Of a DNA stretch of 64,000 bases, positions 44,981-53,833 are shown piece by piece. The first letter of the stretch is position 1, and each line of letters opens with the position of its first letter. The notes below the pieces were generated by a model. The model made no database searches. It worked only from the letters and a program-made list of their open reading frames with translations, and was not told the origin of the DNA. The translations under genes and the position numbers were made by a program. Source of the DNA: Chloroflexota bacterium (GTDB lineage: Bacteria > Chloroflexota > UBA6077 > JACCZL01); assembly GCA_020850535.1 (NCBI GenBank), contig JADZEM010000143.1, forward strand, positions 1 to 64,000, given 5' to 3'.

Positions 44981-45364
44981 GTGCAGGACGAGGGACTTCC
45001 GTACGGCGAGCAGCCGCCAGGACCGCAAACGCTCTCCTGGCCCGCCGACGCCGTCACCGACGCCGTCGCCCCAGCGCCACCCGTGACATGCGACGTGGTG
45101 GCTGCTGCGCGCCTGGATGGCGTGCGCCTTGCCGCGCGCGAGATCGCCCACCTGCTCAACAACGACCTGGCCGTCTCGGTCGGGGCGCTCGATCTGCTCC
45201 GTCACTGCGAGGATCTGCCGCCGGCCCTCCACGACCTTGTCGAGCGGGCGCTCGCGGGTATCAGCGCCGCGACCGCCCACGTCGAACGGCTGCAGCGCGT
45301 CCAGCGGGTCGTGACGCACGAGACGCCGGCCGGACCGTCGCTCGACCTTGACCACTCGGGCTAA
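44981..45364 (+). CDS. stand-alone H-box (DHp-like) protein, paralogue 1
   Basis: The 127-residue product from GTG 44981 has GAGGAG eight bases upstream; an in-frame ATG at 44912 is an alternative. After a Pro/Asp-rich N-terminus, residues ~41-120 resemble the dimerisation and phosphotransfer helices of histidine kinases: LAAREIAHLLNNDLAV with His57 in an H-LNN context, then a second helix (AHVERLQRVQRVVT). No ATPase domain follows. The end reads ETPAGPSLDLDHSG. It shares its 16-residue H-box block exactly with the next gene. Function unknown. Confidence 0.7.
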   Translation: MQDEGLPYGEQPPGPQTLSWPADAVTDAVAPAPPVTCDVVAAARLDGVRLAAREIAHLLNNDLAVSVGALDLLRHCEDLPPALHDLVERALAGISAATAHVERLQRVQRVVTHETPAGPSLDLDHSG

Positions 45365-45585
45365 GACCACTCGAGCCCGGGTCACTCAGGCCAGCTTCCG
45401 GGGAGCAGTCCTCACGCCACATGGTGTGCTGCGCTCTTCCGTCGCCCTCACAGCGTGGTCACGAGGCGCGGCTTCGCTTGATTGTGGCGTCGTTGTAGCG
45501 CCATCGTGTCGGGGCAGCCGGTAGCATGACCCCGTCAGATGCAGTCTCGGTGGTGCATGCGGCTGCGTCAGGGTGGAGGACTCCG

Positions 45586-46005
45586 GTGGCACTTCCACGC
45601 AAAGCCCCATCGGCACGCCACAGCTTCGACCTGCCGGGTCGGACTGGCGTCATCGTGCAGCATCCGGCGGTCGAGGGCCTGCTGGATTCGCAGATGGTGC
45701 CGGCGGGCGCGGTCGGCGTGCTGGAGAGCCGCGCCCGCGACGAGGCGCGGCTTGAGGGCGTGCAACTGGCCGCGCGCGAGATCGCCCACCTGCTGAACAA
45801 CGATCTGGCCGTTGCGGTGGGCCTCGTGGAGTTGCTCCAGGAGCGCGACGATCTCCCCGCCCACCTGCGGGACATGCTTTTCGGGGCGGCCCAGAGCCTG
45901 GACTCCGCCGCGCGTCACGTCGCGCAGCTCCAGGGCATCAAGCGGGTGATCGTCAAGGAGACGCCGGCCGGTCAGAGCCTCGACCTGGAGCGCTCGCGCC
46001 GCTAG
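45586..46005 (+). CDS. stand-alone H-box (DHp-like) protein, paralogue 2
   Basis: The 139-residue product from GTG 45586 has GGAGGA five bases upstream; an in-frame ATG at 45526 is less likely. The core LEGVQLAAREIAHLLNNDLAV with His68 is followed by a second helix (SAARHVAQLQGIKRVIV) and the end ETPAGQSLDLERSRR. It lacks any ATPase domain. It is about 220 bp after paralogue 1 and upstream of a small-protein gene and a complete two-component system. A phosphotransfer or scaffolding role is possible. Confidence 0.72.
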   Translation: MALPRKAPSARHSFDLPGRTGVIVQHPAVEGLLDSQMVPAGAVGVLESRARDEARLEGVQLAAREIAHLLNNDLAVAVGLVELLQERDDLPAHLRDMLFGAAQSLDSAARHVAQLQGIKRVIVKETPAGQSLDLERSRR

Positions 46006-46237
46006 CCTCGTACCTCCAGCACGCGCGTCGCGCGGGCTGCAGCGGTCCCGCGGCCTCACGTCGGGTGTAACGTCTGCCGGCTGGCAGGGACTGAGCACGT
46101 GCAAGGCAGGCACGCTCCGCCAGGGCATGGCACGCGCCGTGCATTCTGGACGGGTGAGCCGCACTGCCGGCGGGGGAAGACCCCCAACATCTCGGGCGTT
46201 CGACGCGCCCGAAACACGTGCAACAGAGGTGACGACC

Positions 46238-46474
46238 ATGGCTCCGGCAACGACGATCGCGCCCGCGTCCCACACCGCTCCGACGGGCGGCACTGGTCAG
46301 ACCGGCGATTTCGTGCAGGATGTGGCCCTCGCAGCCGAGCGCATCGACCGCAAGCTTCGGTTGTCGCTCTCCCCGCGGCAGTACGCGATGGTGCAGGATC
46401 TGGTGCTGGCGACGCGCATCATGACCATTGCGCGGGATGCCGACGACGAGCTGGCAGCGCCCTCGGCCGCCTGA
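46238..46474 (+). CDS. small protein, IDR-L-QY-VQ-LV family
   Basis: The 78-residue product from ATG 46238 (GAGGTGACGACC upstream) has an Ala/Thr/Pro-rich start and a helical C-terminal half with AERIDRKLRLSLSPRQY followed by AMVQDLVLATRIM. The same pattern (IDRRLWLELPSEQYRLVQEL) is in the protein at 53934, so they are probable paralogues. Family unknown. It sits between the second H-box protein gene and the OmpR-type regulator gene. Confidence 0.65.
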   Translation: MAPATTIAPASHTAPTGGTGQTGDFVQDVALAAERIDRKLRLSLSPRQYAMVQDLVLATRIMTIARDADDELAAPSAA

Positions 46475-46764
46475 GCGCCGCCTCCGTGCAGGCGGCCCCG
46501 AGGCTGGCGGCGCGCCGAGTCGGAGCCGTTTCGTCGCGCCGCATCTTCAGCAAATCTCAAGCTTTCTCAGCTTGAAGCCTCAGCCACGCGCGGCATCATC
46601 GAAGGAGACGGCGCGCAGCCCGCGCCAGGATCCCGACGATGCCCCTCACGATACGGCTCCCGTGGCGCACCGGAGCGCCCCAGCGTCCGGCCGCATCGCC
46701 CACACCAGCCTCGCCACCTGCTCCATCGGCTGTCCCGACACGGTATCCTGATGTTGAGGACGCG

Positions 46765-47469
46765 ATGGTCACAGGATCAACCGGCGCGAATGGGACACCC
46801 CGTATCCTCGTCGTCGACGACGAGGATGCCATCCTCGACTTTGTCGAGCTGGGCCTGAAGTACGAAGGCTTCGAGGTCGAGCTGGCCCGCGACGGGCTGG
46901 CCGCGATCTCGTCGTTCAGCGCGCGCCGGCCTGACCTGATCCTGCTCGATCTGAACCTGCCCGGCCTGGACGGTCTCGACGTCTGCCGGCGTATCCGCCA
47001 GGCCAGCGACGTGCCGATCATCATGCTGACGGCGCGCGGCGACGTGGATGAGCGTGTCGAGGGGCTGGAAGCGGGCGCTGATGACTACCTCCCCAAGCCG
47101 TTCAAGTTCAAGGAGCTGTTGGCCCGCGTGCGGGCCGTCCTGCGGCGGCGCACCAGCTCCGTCGAGCGGGTGCTGCGCTTCGGGGCGCTCGAGTTGAACC
47201 GCGACACGCGCGAGGTCTTCCTCGACGGTCGCCCCGTCCACCTGACCCCCCGCGAGCTGGATCTGCTCGAAGTGTTCATGCTCCACCCGCGCCAGGTGAT
47301 GACGCGCGACGTGCTGCTGGACCGGGTCTGGGGCACCGACTACCTGGGCGACGGCAACCTGATCGAGGTTCATGTGAGCGCCCTGCGCGACAAGCTCAGC
47401 GATACCGATCGGAAGCTGATCCGCACGGTGCGGGGAGTCGGATACGCGCTCTCGGGCGGCCCGAGCTAG
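46765..47469 (+). CDS. OmpR-family response regulator
   Basis: The 234-residue product has a REC domain (ILVVDDEDAILDF; phosphoacceptor Asp62 in LILLDLNLPG; switch Thr in IMLTARGD; Lys in YLPKPF) and a winged-helix output domain (LTPRELDLLEVFMLHPRQVM, VHVSALRDKL, IRTVRGVGYAL). GAGGACGCG precedes the ATG at 46765. The kinase gene starts two bases after its stop codon, so they are one transcription unit. Confidence 0.96.
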   Translation: MVTGSTGANGTPRILVVDDEDAILDFVELGLKYEGFEVELARDGLAAISSFSARRPDLILLDLNLPGLDGLDVCRRIRQASDVPIIMLTARGDVDERVEGLEAGADDYLPKPFKFKELLARVRAVLRRRTSSVERVLRFGALELNRDTREVFLDGRPVHLTPRELDLLEVFMLHPRQVMTRDVLLDRVWGTDYLGDGNLIEVHVSALRDKLSDTDRKLIRTVRGVGYALSGGPS

Positions 47470-47471
47470 CC

Positions 47472-49004
47472 GTGGTTTTCCTGGCGAGCCTCAACCCCCG
47501 TAACTGGCCGATCCGCTGGCAGTTGACGATGCTCAACGTCGGCGTGCACGCCGTCACGCTGGTGACGTTGAGCATCGTGTTCCTGGCCCAGATGGACGGC
47601 GCGCTGGTGGGCATCGCCGCCGACAACCTGCGCGACAAGGCGCGGGGTGTCTTTGAGGATCGCCGCCCGCCACCGGATGAGGTCGGGCTGCGCCCGCCGC
47701 CGCCCCCGTTCAGCCTGCCGCGTATCGCCGCGCTGGTGGTCCGTCGTCTGAGCGGGCCGGACAGCGGCGCGCTCATCTTCGACCTGGACGGCAACCTCGT
47801 CGAGCAGACCCGCGTCGAAGAGGATCAGGAGCCGTGGCCGGCCCCGCCGCCGGCGATGCTGACGCAGGATGCCGGGCGCCCCGGCGCTGAGCGCACCATG
47901 ATCGTGCGACAGGAGTCTCGGCGCGTGCTGCTGCTGATCGTGCCGATGCCGAGCCCTGAGGACGGCGTGGTCGGGACCGTCGTGCTGGCGCGCTCGCTGG
48001 AGCTGGTCGACGCCGTGCAGGGGCGCCTGCTCTGGGCGCTGGTCGCCGTGGTGGTGATCGCCGTCGTCGTCGGCGGCACGCTCGGGCTGCGGGCGACCCG
48101 CGAGGCGTTGCGCCCGCTGGACCGTGTCATCCACGTGGCCCGGGCCATCGAGGCCGGCCAACTGGACGAGCGGCTGCGCCCGACCAAGCACGACGAGATC
48201 GGTGCGCTGGGCATCGCGCTGGACACGATGCTGGACCGGCTGGCCGGGATGGTCGCCTCGCAGCGGCAGTTCGTGGCGGACGCCGCCCACGAGCTGCGAA
48301 CGCCGCTGACGGCCCTCGGCGGGATGGTCGAGATGCTCCAGATGGGGGCCGACCGGGGCGATCCGAACACGGTCCGCCGGATGCTCGACACGATGAGCCG
48401 GGAGATCGACCGGCTCAGCCGGCTGGTGGCCGACTTGTTGACGCTCTCGCGGCTGGACGCCGAGCAGCCGCTGCACCCTGGCCCGGTCGACCTGCCGGCC
48501 CTGCTCAGCGAGGTGGCGATCCAGACGGACGTGTTGGCAAAGGGCCAGGAGATCGCCGTCGAGGTCGAGCGGCCGGCCACGGTCATCGCCGACGCCGACC
48601 GCCTCAAGCAGGTGCTGCTCAACCTGACCGCCAATGCGATCCGCTTCACGTCGGCTGGCGGGCAGATCGTCCTGGGCCTCACCACCGACGACGGCAAGGC
48701 GATCGTGACCGTCTCGGACACCGGCTCGGGCATCGCACCCGACCTGCTGCCTCGGGTTATGGACCGCTTCGTTCGGGGTGACGCCTCGCGGGCACGCTCG
48801 ACGGGCGGCTCGGGGTTGGGGCTGGCCATCGCCAGCGCCATCGTCGAGGCGCACGGCGGGACCATCGAGATCGCCAGCACGCTCGGCCAGGGCACGACGG
48901 TGACCATCTCGCTGCCTCGTACTGAGGGATCGTCCGCGCAGGCTCGGCCATCCTCCGACCTGCCCGCCGCCGTCGAGCGCCGCCAGCCCGTCGCCCCGAG
49001 CTAG
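47472..49004 (+). CDS. sensor histidine kinase, HAMP type
   Basis: The 510-residue product from GTG 47472 has a first helix (LTMLNVGVHAVTLVTLSIVF), a ~130-residue extracytoplasmic region rich in Pro, a second helix (LLWALVAVVVIAVVVGGTLG), HAMP (REALRPLDRVIHVARAIEAG), H-box FVADAAHELRTPLTAL (His273), N-box LLNLTANAIRFT, SDTGSGIAPDLLP and GGSGLGLAIASAIVEAHGG. It is the cognate kinase of the preceding regulator. Confidence 0.95.
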   Translation: MVFLASLNPRNWPIRWQLTMLNVGVHAVTLVTLSIVFLAQMDGALVGIAADNLRDKARGVFEDRRPPPDEVGLRPPPPPFSLPRIAALVVRRLSGPDSGALIFDLDGNLVEQTRVEEDQEPWPAPPPAMLTQDAGRPGAERTMIVRQESRRVLLLIVPMPSPEDGVVGTVVLARSLELVDAVQGRLLWALVAVVVIAVVVGGTLGLRATREALRPLDRVIHVARAIEAGQLDERLRPTKHDEIGALGIALDTMLDRLAGMVASQRQFVADAAHELRTPLTALGGMVEMLQMGADRGDPNTVRRMLDTMSREIDRLSRLVADLLTLSRLDAEQPLHPGPVDLPALLSEVAIQTDVLAKGQEIAVEVERPATVIADADRLKQVLLNLTANAIRFTSAGGQIVLGLTTDDGKAIVTVSDTGSGIAPDLLPRVMDRFVRGDASRARSTGGSGLGLAIASAIVEAHGGTIEIASTLGQGTTVTISLPRTEGSSAQARPSSDLPAAVERRQPVAPS

Positions 49005-49101
49005 CCGCTGACGCTGACGTGCGCGCGCCCCCTCACAGACGCCATCATGCTCACACGCAGCAGCGTCGGGCAGCGCTGGCGACGAGAGAGGATGACCGCG
49101 C

Positions 49102-50370
49102 ATGGCGATTGACCGAGCCAATGCACGTGAAGACTGGGACGCGCGTATCCGTGCCGCCGTGGCGGAGCTGACGCCGCAACTGCTGGAGACCAGCCACGAC
49201 ATCCATGCCAACCCGGAGCTGGCGTTCCGCGAGCACCGGGCCTGCGCGCGGCTGGCCGACGAGCTGGAGGCAGGTGGCTTCACGGTCACGCGCGAAGCCG
49301 GCGGCCTGCCCACGGCGTTCCGCGCCGAATACCGCGGCGGCGAGCCCGGCCCCACTGTCGCCATCCTCGCGGAGTACGACGCCCTGCCGGGCATCGGGCA
49401 CGCCTGCGGTCACAACGTCATCGCCACCAGCGCTCTGGGGGCCGGGCTGGCGTTCGCACGGGCCGGCCTGAAGTTCCCCGGCACGCTGCTCATCGTCGGG
49501 ACGCCGGCCGAGGAGGGCGGCGGCGGCAAGATCCTGCTGGCCGAGGCCGGCGTCTTCAAGGACGTAGACCTGGCCTACATGTTGCACCCATCCCAGACAA
49601 ACATGGTGCGGCGCGGCTCGCTGGCAAACAGCCGCGTCGAGGTCGTGTTTCACGGGCGGGCGGCGCACGCGGCCGGCGCTCCGGATCTCGGCATCAACGC
49701 CCTGGAAGCCGTCATCCAGACGTTCGTGAACCTGAACGCGCGCCGCCTGCACATGCGCGAAGACGCCCGTGTCCACGGCATCATTACGGATGGCGGCAAG
49801 GCCGTGAACATCATTCCCGACCGGGCAGCGGCACGCTTCAGCGTGCGGGCGCGGGACCGCGCCTATCAGCGGCGGCTCATGGAGATGGTGCGGCAGGCCG
49901 CCGAGGCCGGCGCGCTGAGCACGGGCGCGCGGCTCGAGTGGACGGAGACGCGTGGATACAGCAACATGGTGCCAAACAACGTCATCGCGGATCTCTTCGC
50001 GACGCATCTGCGGGCCACCGGGCGCACGGTAGACGAGCCGAAGCCGAACCAGCGGATGGGCTCGACGGACATGGGTGACATCAGCCAGATCATGCCGGCC
50101 ATCCACGCGTACCTCTCGATCTCGCCGCCGAGCGTCCCCAATCACACGCTGGAGTTTACGGCGGCGGCCGGCTCGCCGGACGGCGACCGGGCCTGCATCG
50201 ATGGCGCGCTGACGATGGCGCAGACGGCCGCCGACTTCTTCGCCAACCCTGCGCTCGTGGAGCAGGCGAAGGCCGAGTTCGCGGAGCGGCTGGCGAGCGG
50301 CGTGGCGGCCGGCTACGACGCCTGGGTTGAGGCCGGGAAGGCGTACGCCCCGGCCCCTCGGCCGGCCTGA
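49102..50370 (+). CDS. M20-family amidohydrolase (AbgB-like)
   Basis: The 422-residue metal-dependent hydrolase has SHDIHANPELAFREHRA, ILAEYDALPGIGHACGHN (metal Cys/His), GTPAEEGGGGKILLAEAG (catalytic Glu), VEVVFHGRAAHAAG and SVPNHTLEFTAAAGSPDG. It most resembles AbgB/p-aminobenzoyl-glutamate-type amidohydrolases; substrate unproven. GAGAGGA is upstream of the ATG. Confidence 0.93.
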   Translation: MAIDRANAREDWDARIRAAVAELTPQLLETSHDIHANPELAFREHRACARLADELEAGGFTVTREAGGLPTAFRAEYRGGEPGPTVAILAEYDALPGIGHACGHNVIATSALGAGLAFARAGLKFPGTLLIVGTPAEEGGGGKILLAEAGVFKDVDLAYMLHPSQTNMVRRGSLANSRVEVVFHGRAAHAAGAPDLGINALEAVIQTFVNLNARRLHMREDARVHGIITDGGKAVNIIPDRAAARFSVRARDRAYQRRLMEMVRQAAEAGALSTGARLEWTETRGYSNMVPNNVIADLFATHLRATGRTVDEPKPNQRMGSTDMGDISQIMPAIHAYLSISPPSVPNHTLEFTAAAGSPDGDRACIDGALTMAQTAADFFANPALVEQAKAEFAERLASGVAAGYDAWVEAGKAYAPAPRPA

Positions 50371-50377
50371 GGGTGTC

Positions 50378-50968
50378 GTGAGCCTCGATCTCTCGCTGGG
50401 CACCCTGCTGGTCGCGCCGCCGTCCGAGGACGCCGATCCGACGTTCGGCCGGACGGTGGTGATGATCGTGGACCGCGAGCCGGCCTGGACGATCACCGGG
50501 CTGGTGCTGAACCGGCCGACGGAGAATGTGGCGCTGGACGAGGCGGCGCGGGCGGCGCTGTTCCTGCCGGACTTCACGGCCCCGGCCTACTGGGGCGGCC
50601 CGGTCGGGCACGACCCGGTCGTCCTGGCCGAGATCACGGACCAGGACGGCCTGGAGTGGTTTCACCTCGATCAGGCACAGCGGCGGCCGTTCCCGGTGCC
50701 GGGGGTCGGGCTGGTGGCGCTCGGGGAGCACCATGAGCCGTTCGAGCGACGCATCGGGCGGGCGCGTCTGTACGTCGGGCTGACGGTCTGGGCGGCGGTG
50801 ATGCTCGAACGCGAGATCGAGGCTGGCGAGTGGTGGCTGACGCGCGGGACCGCCGAGGACATCTTCGCGCCCGATCCGGATGGCCTGCTCACGCGGGCGC
50901 GCGCCCGCGCCCGCCGCCCAGAACGACGGGGGCCAGCTGGCCTTTCGCGCCCCCTCGACGATCTGTAG
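50378..50968 (+). CDS. YqgE/AlgH family protein
   Basis: The 196-residue product from GTG 50378 begins LSLGTLLVAPPSEDADPTFG, followed by RTVVMIVDREPAWTITGLVL and NRPT, then WGGPVGHDPVVLAE, and has the late GEWWLTRGTAEDIFAPDPD. Function is unknown. It begins seven bases after the amidohydrolase stop codon (GAGGGT upstream). Confidence 0.92.
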   Translation: MSLDLSLGTLLVAPPSEDADPTFGRTVVMIVDREPAWTITGLVLNRPTENVALDEAARAALFLPDFTAPAYWGGPVGHDPVVLAEITDQDGLEWFHLDQAQRRPFPVPGVGLVALGEHHEPFERRIGRARLYVGLTVWAAVMLEREIEAGEWWLTRGTAEDIFAPDPDGLLTRARARARRPERRGPAGLSRPLDDL

Positions 50969-51152
50969 GGTGGGGTTGCTGGTTCTGGGTTTCGGGTTTC
51001 GTCTTCCTGGATCGGCTGTTCGGCGCGCACTGCGCGGTGGTGGACTGGCGTGCAGACCAGCACATCGTGTTCGTGCACACGGGCGGCGCACCAGGGTTGT
51101 TCGCGTACCGCTCGGCCTTCCCCGCTCCCCTGCCTTCTGACCCGTAACCTAC

Positions 51153-51270
51153 CTATCTCGTGGCTTCCAGGCAGACGACGCCGTGCGGCCCGACGACGGC
51201 CGCGTGGGCCGTGCCGGCCGCCAGATCGAGGCGGTCGCCGGCCTGAAGGTCGACGGACCGCCCCGCCCGG
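51153..51270 (-). pseudogene. cupin C-terminal fragment
   Basis: Minus-strand codons read DLQAGDRLDLAAGTAHAAVV then GPHGVVCLEATR and stop. This is the second cupin motif (A-GD-L-LPAGT-H-) and last strand of a cupin, without any N-terminal half. It lies just after the aldolase gene on the same strand. Its lysine/arginine-rich upstream part merges with the end of the aldolase gene. Confidence 0.45.
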
Positions 51271-51273
51271 CGC

Positions 51274-52035
51274 CTACTTCTTGCCGGAGGCCTTCGCCAT
51301 GAAGTCCTTCGCGCCGGCCGCGATCCACGGCTGGACGCCGGTCATGAAGCACTTCACGCCGAGGCTGGCGTAATGCTCGATGTTCGCGCTCGTCGCCAGC
51401 GTGCCGGCCGTCCGACCGGACGCCACGATCTTCTTGAGCGCGTTGTCGATGGTCGAGAGCACCTCGGGATGGGTGATGTTGCCGATGTGCCCGAGCGAGG
51501 CCGCGAGGTCCGACGGCGCGACGAAGAAGACGTCGATGTGATCGACGGTCAGGATCTCGTCCAGTTTGTTGACCGACGCGATGTCCTCGATCAGCACGAT
51601 CAGCGCCGTGTGATCGTTGGCGATCTTCACGTAGTCCGGGACGCCGTAGCCCTGGCGGCTGACGAACAGGCCGCGCTTGCCGATGGGCGCGAACTTCGCG
51701 GCGTTGACGAAGTGCTCGACCTCTGCCTTGTTGTTGACGTGCGGCATCACCAGCGCCTGCGCGCCACGGTCGAGCGCGCGGTAGATGACGCCGTACTCGT
51801 TCTGGTGGAGGCGCAGGACCGAGGTCATGCCCCAGAGGTCGCAGGCTCGGGTCAGGTCCGAGATGTCGCCGAAGTCGACGGGGCCGTGCTCGCCTTCGAG
51901 CCAGATGCCGTCCGCGCCAATCGGCCCCCACGAATCGATGGTGTCGGCATCGGCAGCGCCGGCCAGGATGGTCACGGCCTCGCCGGCGGCGAGCTTCTGC
52001 TTGATACGGTTGGGTCGGATGTTCACCACGGTCAT
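51274..52035 (-). CDS. HpcH/HpaI-family aldolase
   Basis: The 253-residue product is paralogous in type to the protein at 22691. Landmarks are AADADTIDSWGPIGADGIWL followed by EGEHGP (metal Glu region), TSVLRLHQNEYG, QALVMPHVNN, IVLIEDIASV and VFFVAPSDLAASLGH. Start ATG 52035 gives a typical N-terminus (MTVVNIRPNRIKQKLAAGE), though GAGG is closer to the ATG than ideal. It is probably a metal-dependent aldolase for a 2-keto or hydroxy acid; substrate unknown. Confidence 0.9.
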   Translation of the reverse strand: MTVVNIRPNRIKQKLAAGEAVTILAGAADADTIDSWGPIGADGIWLEGEHGPVDFGDISDLTRACDLWGMTSVLRLHQNEYGVIYRALDRGAQALVMPHVNNKAEVEHFVNAAKFAPIGKRGLFVSRQGYGVPDYVKIANDHTALIVLIEDIASVNKLDEILTVDHIDVFFVAPSDLAASLGHIGNITHPEVLSTIDNALKKIVASGRTAGTLATSANIEHYASLGVKCFMTGVQPWIAAGAKDFMAKASGKK

Positions 52036-52150
52036 TCCTCGCAGTCGAGCCGCCTCTGGAGATCGTCGCCGAGTCCGGGGCGGGCAGCCCGAGTGGTCGG
52101 ACATCGTAGCATGGGCTGCTGCGAGGTGCAGACTCGTATCATCACCGCGA

Positions 52151-52185
52151 CAGGCCGATGGCATGTTCGTCGGTGTTCCCCGACC
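52151..52185. repeat. end remnant of the MITE-like element
   Basis: caggccgatggcatgttcgt continuing cggtgttccccga resembles the left end of copy 3 (cagggcgattgcatgttcgc then tggtgttcccga). The rest of the element is absent. It is a solo end beside the anti-sigma gene. Confidence 0.6.
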
Positions 52186-52198
52186 GCTCGCGCCACGA

Positions 52199-53059
52199 TC
52201 AGCGCTGGCTGCGACGGTAGCCGGCGGCTTCGGCGTCCGCTGGCTGTGCGAAGCAGATCTCCGGGGCCGTGGCGTCGTAGAAGAAGCCGCCGGGCGCGTG
52301 GTAGATCATGCTGGCGCGGTTGCCCTTGAGCGGGTGGGTCGGCGGGCAGGCGTTGCCGGCCGGGGCGGCCACCCCGGTGGCCGAGGGTTGGCCGCCAGCG
52401 GCGCCCGGCGCAGCTGTCCCGGGCTGTCCGGGGGCCGTCTGCCTCGGCGCGGGGCCGGTCGGGGCAAGCTCCAGGCGCGGCGTCTCCTGTGGTTGTCCGC
52501 GCGACAGGTACGCCATGCCGATCAGGCTCAGGCCCATCAGCAGCACGGCGGCTGCCGCTGCGATCAGCAGCCGCTCGCGCCAGATCCGGAGCTGTCGCCG
52601 GCGATCCGCCTCAGCCTCGGCCAGGACCGGATCGGGCAGGCTGCCGACGTGAAAGCCTGAGTCGAGGGTGGTCCGTGGCCGGGCGTCCGGCCTGTCCTCG
52701 GGCGTTGGGCGCGGCCCCGGCCCCGGTCCTATCTCGGTGAGGCCGGGGCCGCCGCCGGGACCGCCACCCGGCCCTGGCCCGCCAGTCGATCTGCCGCCCG
52801 GCCCTGGCCCGTCGTCCTCTGACAGCAGCGCCACCAGTGCCCCGAGATCGTCCGCACAGGAGGAGCAGCCACTCTCCAGGTGCACCGCGACCTCCGGCAG
52901 CTGTCGGTCGGCGTCTGGGCGGCCGCGCTCCAGCAAGAGCTGGGCATACTCTCCGAGCGTCCCCGCATCCACAACGTGGACGACCGGTACGGCCTCAACA
53001 GCTTGGAGCAGGCGTGCACGGGCGGCCACAGACGGTCTGACGCGATAGTCGTCGGCCAT
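52199..53059 (-). CDS. putative anti-sigma factor with C-terminal sunset-type domain
   Basis: The 286-residue product has an N-terminal zinc-finger-like segment (VAVHLESGCSSCADDLGAL, H-x3-C-x2-C pattern), a Gly/Pro-rich linker, one membrane helix (LLIAAAAAVLLMGLSLIGMA), a Pro/Gly-rich outer stalk, and a C-terminal segment with GNRASMIYHAPGGFFYDATA and EICF, ending AEAAGYRRSQR, which resembles the short sunset domain. It begins four bases after the sigma-factor stop codon, the standard sigma/anti-sigma arrangement. The outer domain may be the signal sensor. Confidence 0.85.
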   Translation of the reverse strand: MADDYRVRPSVAARARLLQAVEAVPVVHVVDAGTLGEYAQLLLERGRPDADRQLPEVAVHLESGCSSCADDLGALVALLSEDDGPGPGGRSTGGPGPGGGPGGGPGLTEIGPGPGPRPTPEDRPDARPRTTLDSGFHVGSLPDPVLAEAEADRRRQLRIWRERLLIAAAAAVLLMGLSLIGMAYLSRGQPQETPRLELAPTGPAPRQTAPGQPGTAAPGAAGGQPSATGVAAPAGNACPPTHPLKGNRASMIYHAPGGFFYDATAPEICFAQPADAEAAGYRRSQR

Positions 53060-53063
53060 CGTC

Positions 53064-53615
53064 CTATCCTGTCCGATCCGAGCGCAGCGGCCCAACCGCC
53101 GCCTGCGCGCACTTTCGCAGCCGGTTCACGCCGTTGAAGACGATGCGGCGCGCGTTGACCTCGCTGACCCGCAGAACCTGGGCGATCTGCTCGGCCTTCG
53201 CCTCCGAGAAGTAGCGCAGCTCGACCGCCTGGCGGTCACGGGCCGGCAACCCCTCCAGGCAGCGATCCAGCACCACGAAGCGGAGATCGTCCGCGCTCTC
53301 GGGCGCGCCCGGGGCGGCCAGCTCGGGGGCGGCGTCGAGCGGCACGCGGCTCTCGCCCACCGTCCGCAGGACCCCCTTCGAGACGTTCAGATACTTGCCG
53401 ATGACGAACCCCTTGAACGTCTGCGGGCTGCGCGCGCTCTCGATGTCCAGCACGACGCCAGCGCACACATCGGCCACCGCGTCCTCGATCAGGTCCGGCG
53501 GACGGCCGCTCAGCTTCCCGTACGCCAGCGCCCGCACCCGCACGACCAGCGCATCCCAGGCCGCCTGGTCGTTGGCATCCTGCTGCAACCGTGTGCAGAT
53601 CGTTGCCCAGTCCAC
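53064..53615 (-). CDS. ECF-type RNA polymerase sigma factor
   Basis: The 183-residue product has a sigma-2-like N-terminal region (residues ~20-85 with IEDAVADVCAGVVLDI and FKGFVIGKYLNVSKG) and a sigma-4 helix-turn-helix (LEGLPARDRQAVELRYFSEA then KAEQIAQVLRVSEVNARRIV). It is likely held at the membrane by the following anti-sigma protein. Its region 2 is shorter than in group 1 sigma factors, as expected for ECF. The ATG is at 53615. Confidence 0.88.
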   Translation of the reverse strand: MDWATICTRLQQDANDQAAWDALVVRVRALAYGKLSGRPPDLIEDAVADVCAGVVLDIESARSPQTFKGFVIGKYLNVSKGVLRTVGESRVPLDAAPELAAPGAPESADDLRFVVLDRCLEGLPARDRQAVELRYFSEAKAEQIAQVLRVSEVNARRIVFNGVNRLRKCAQAAVGPLRSDRTG

Positions 53616-53790
53616 CCTGCCGCCCGCCCTCCGCGACTGCCGGTCGTTCGGAAGAGAAGTCTACGGGCGGCACGGCAGCATGTCTAGGCCGCCAGGTTCC
53701 GGCGTGGGCGCGTCTCACGCGCGACGCCCGCTCACCAGGGCATCTGGGCCGCCGTATTCGACACAAGGAGCATGAGAGCCAGCTCGTCCC

Positions 53791-53833
53791 AGAATTCCCG
53801 AACGGCGGGTTATGAGCGACGTTCTGGAATTCT
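53791..53833. promoter_or_regulatory. 13-bp inverted repeat between the sigma-factor gene and a divergent small gene
   Basis: AGAATTCCCGAAC (53791-53803) and GTTCTGGAATTCT (53821-53833) are inverse copies with one mismatch and a 17-bp spacer. They lie in the 318-bp divergent region, so a shared operator is likely. This region otherwise has no gene. Confidence 0.5.
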
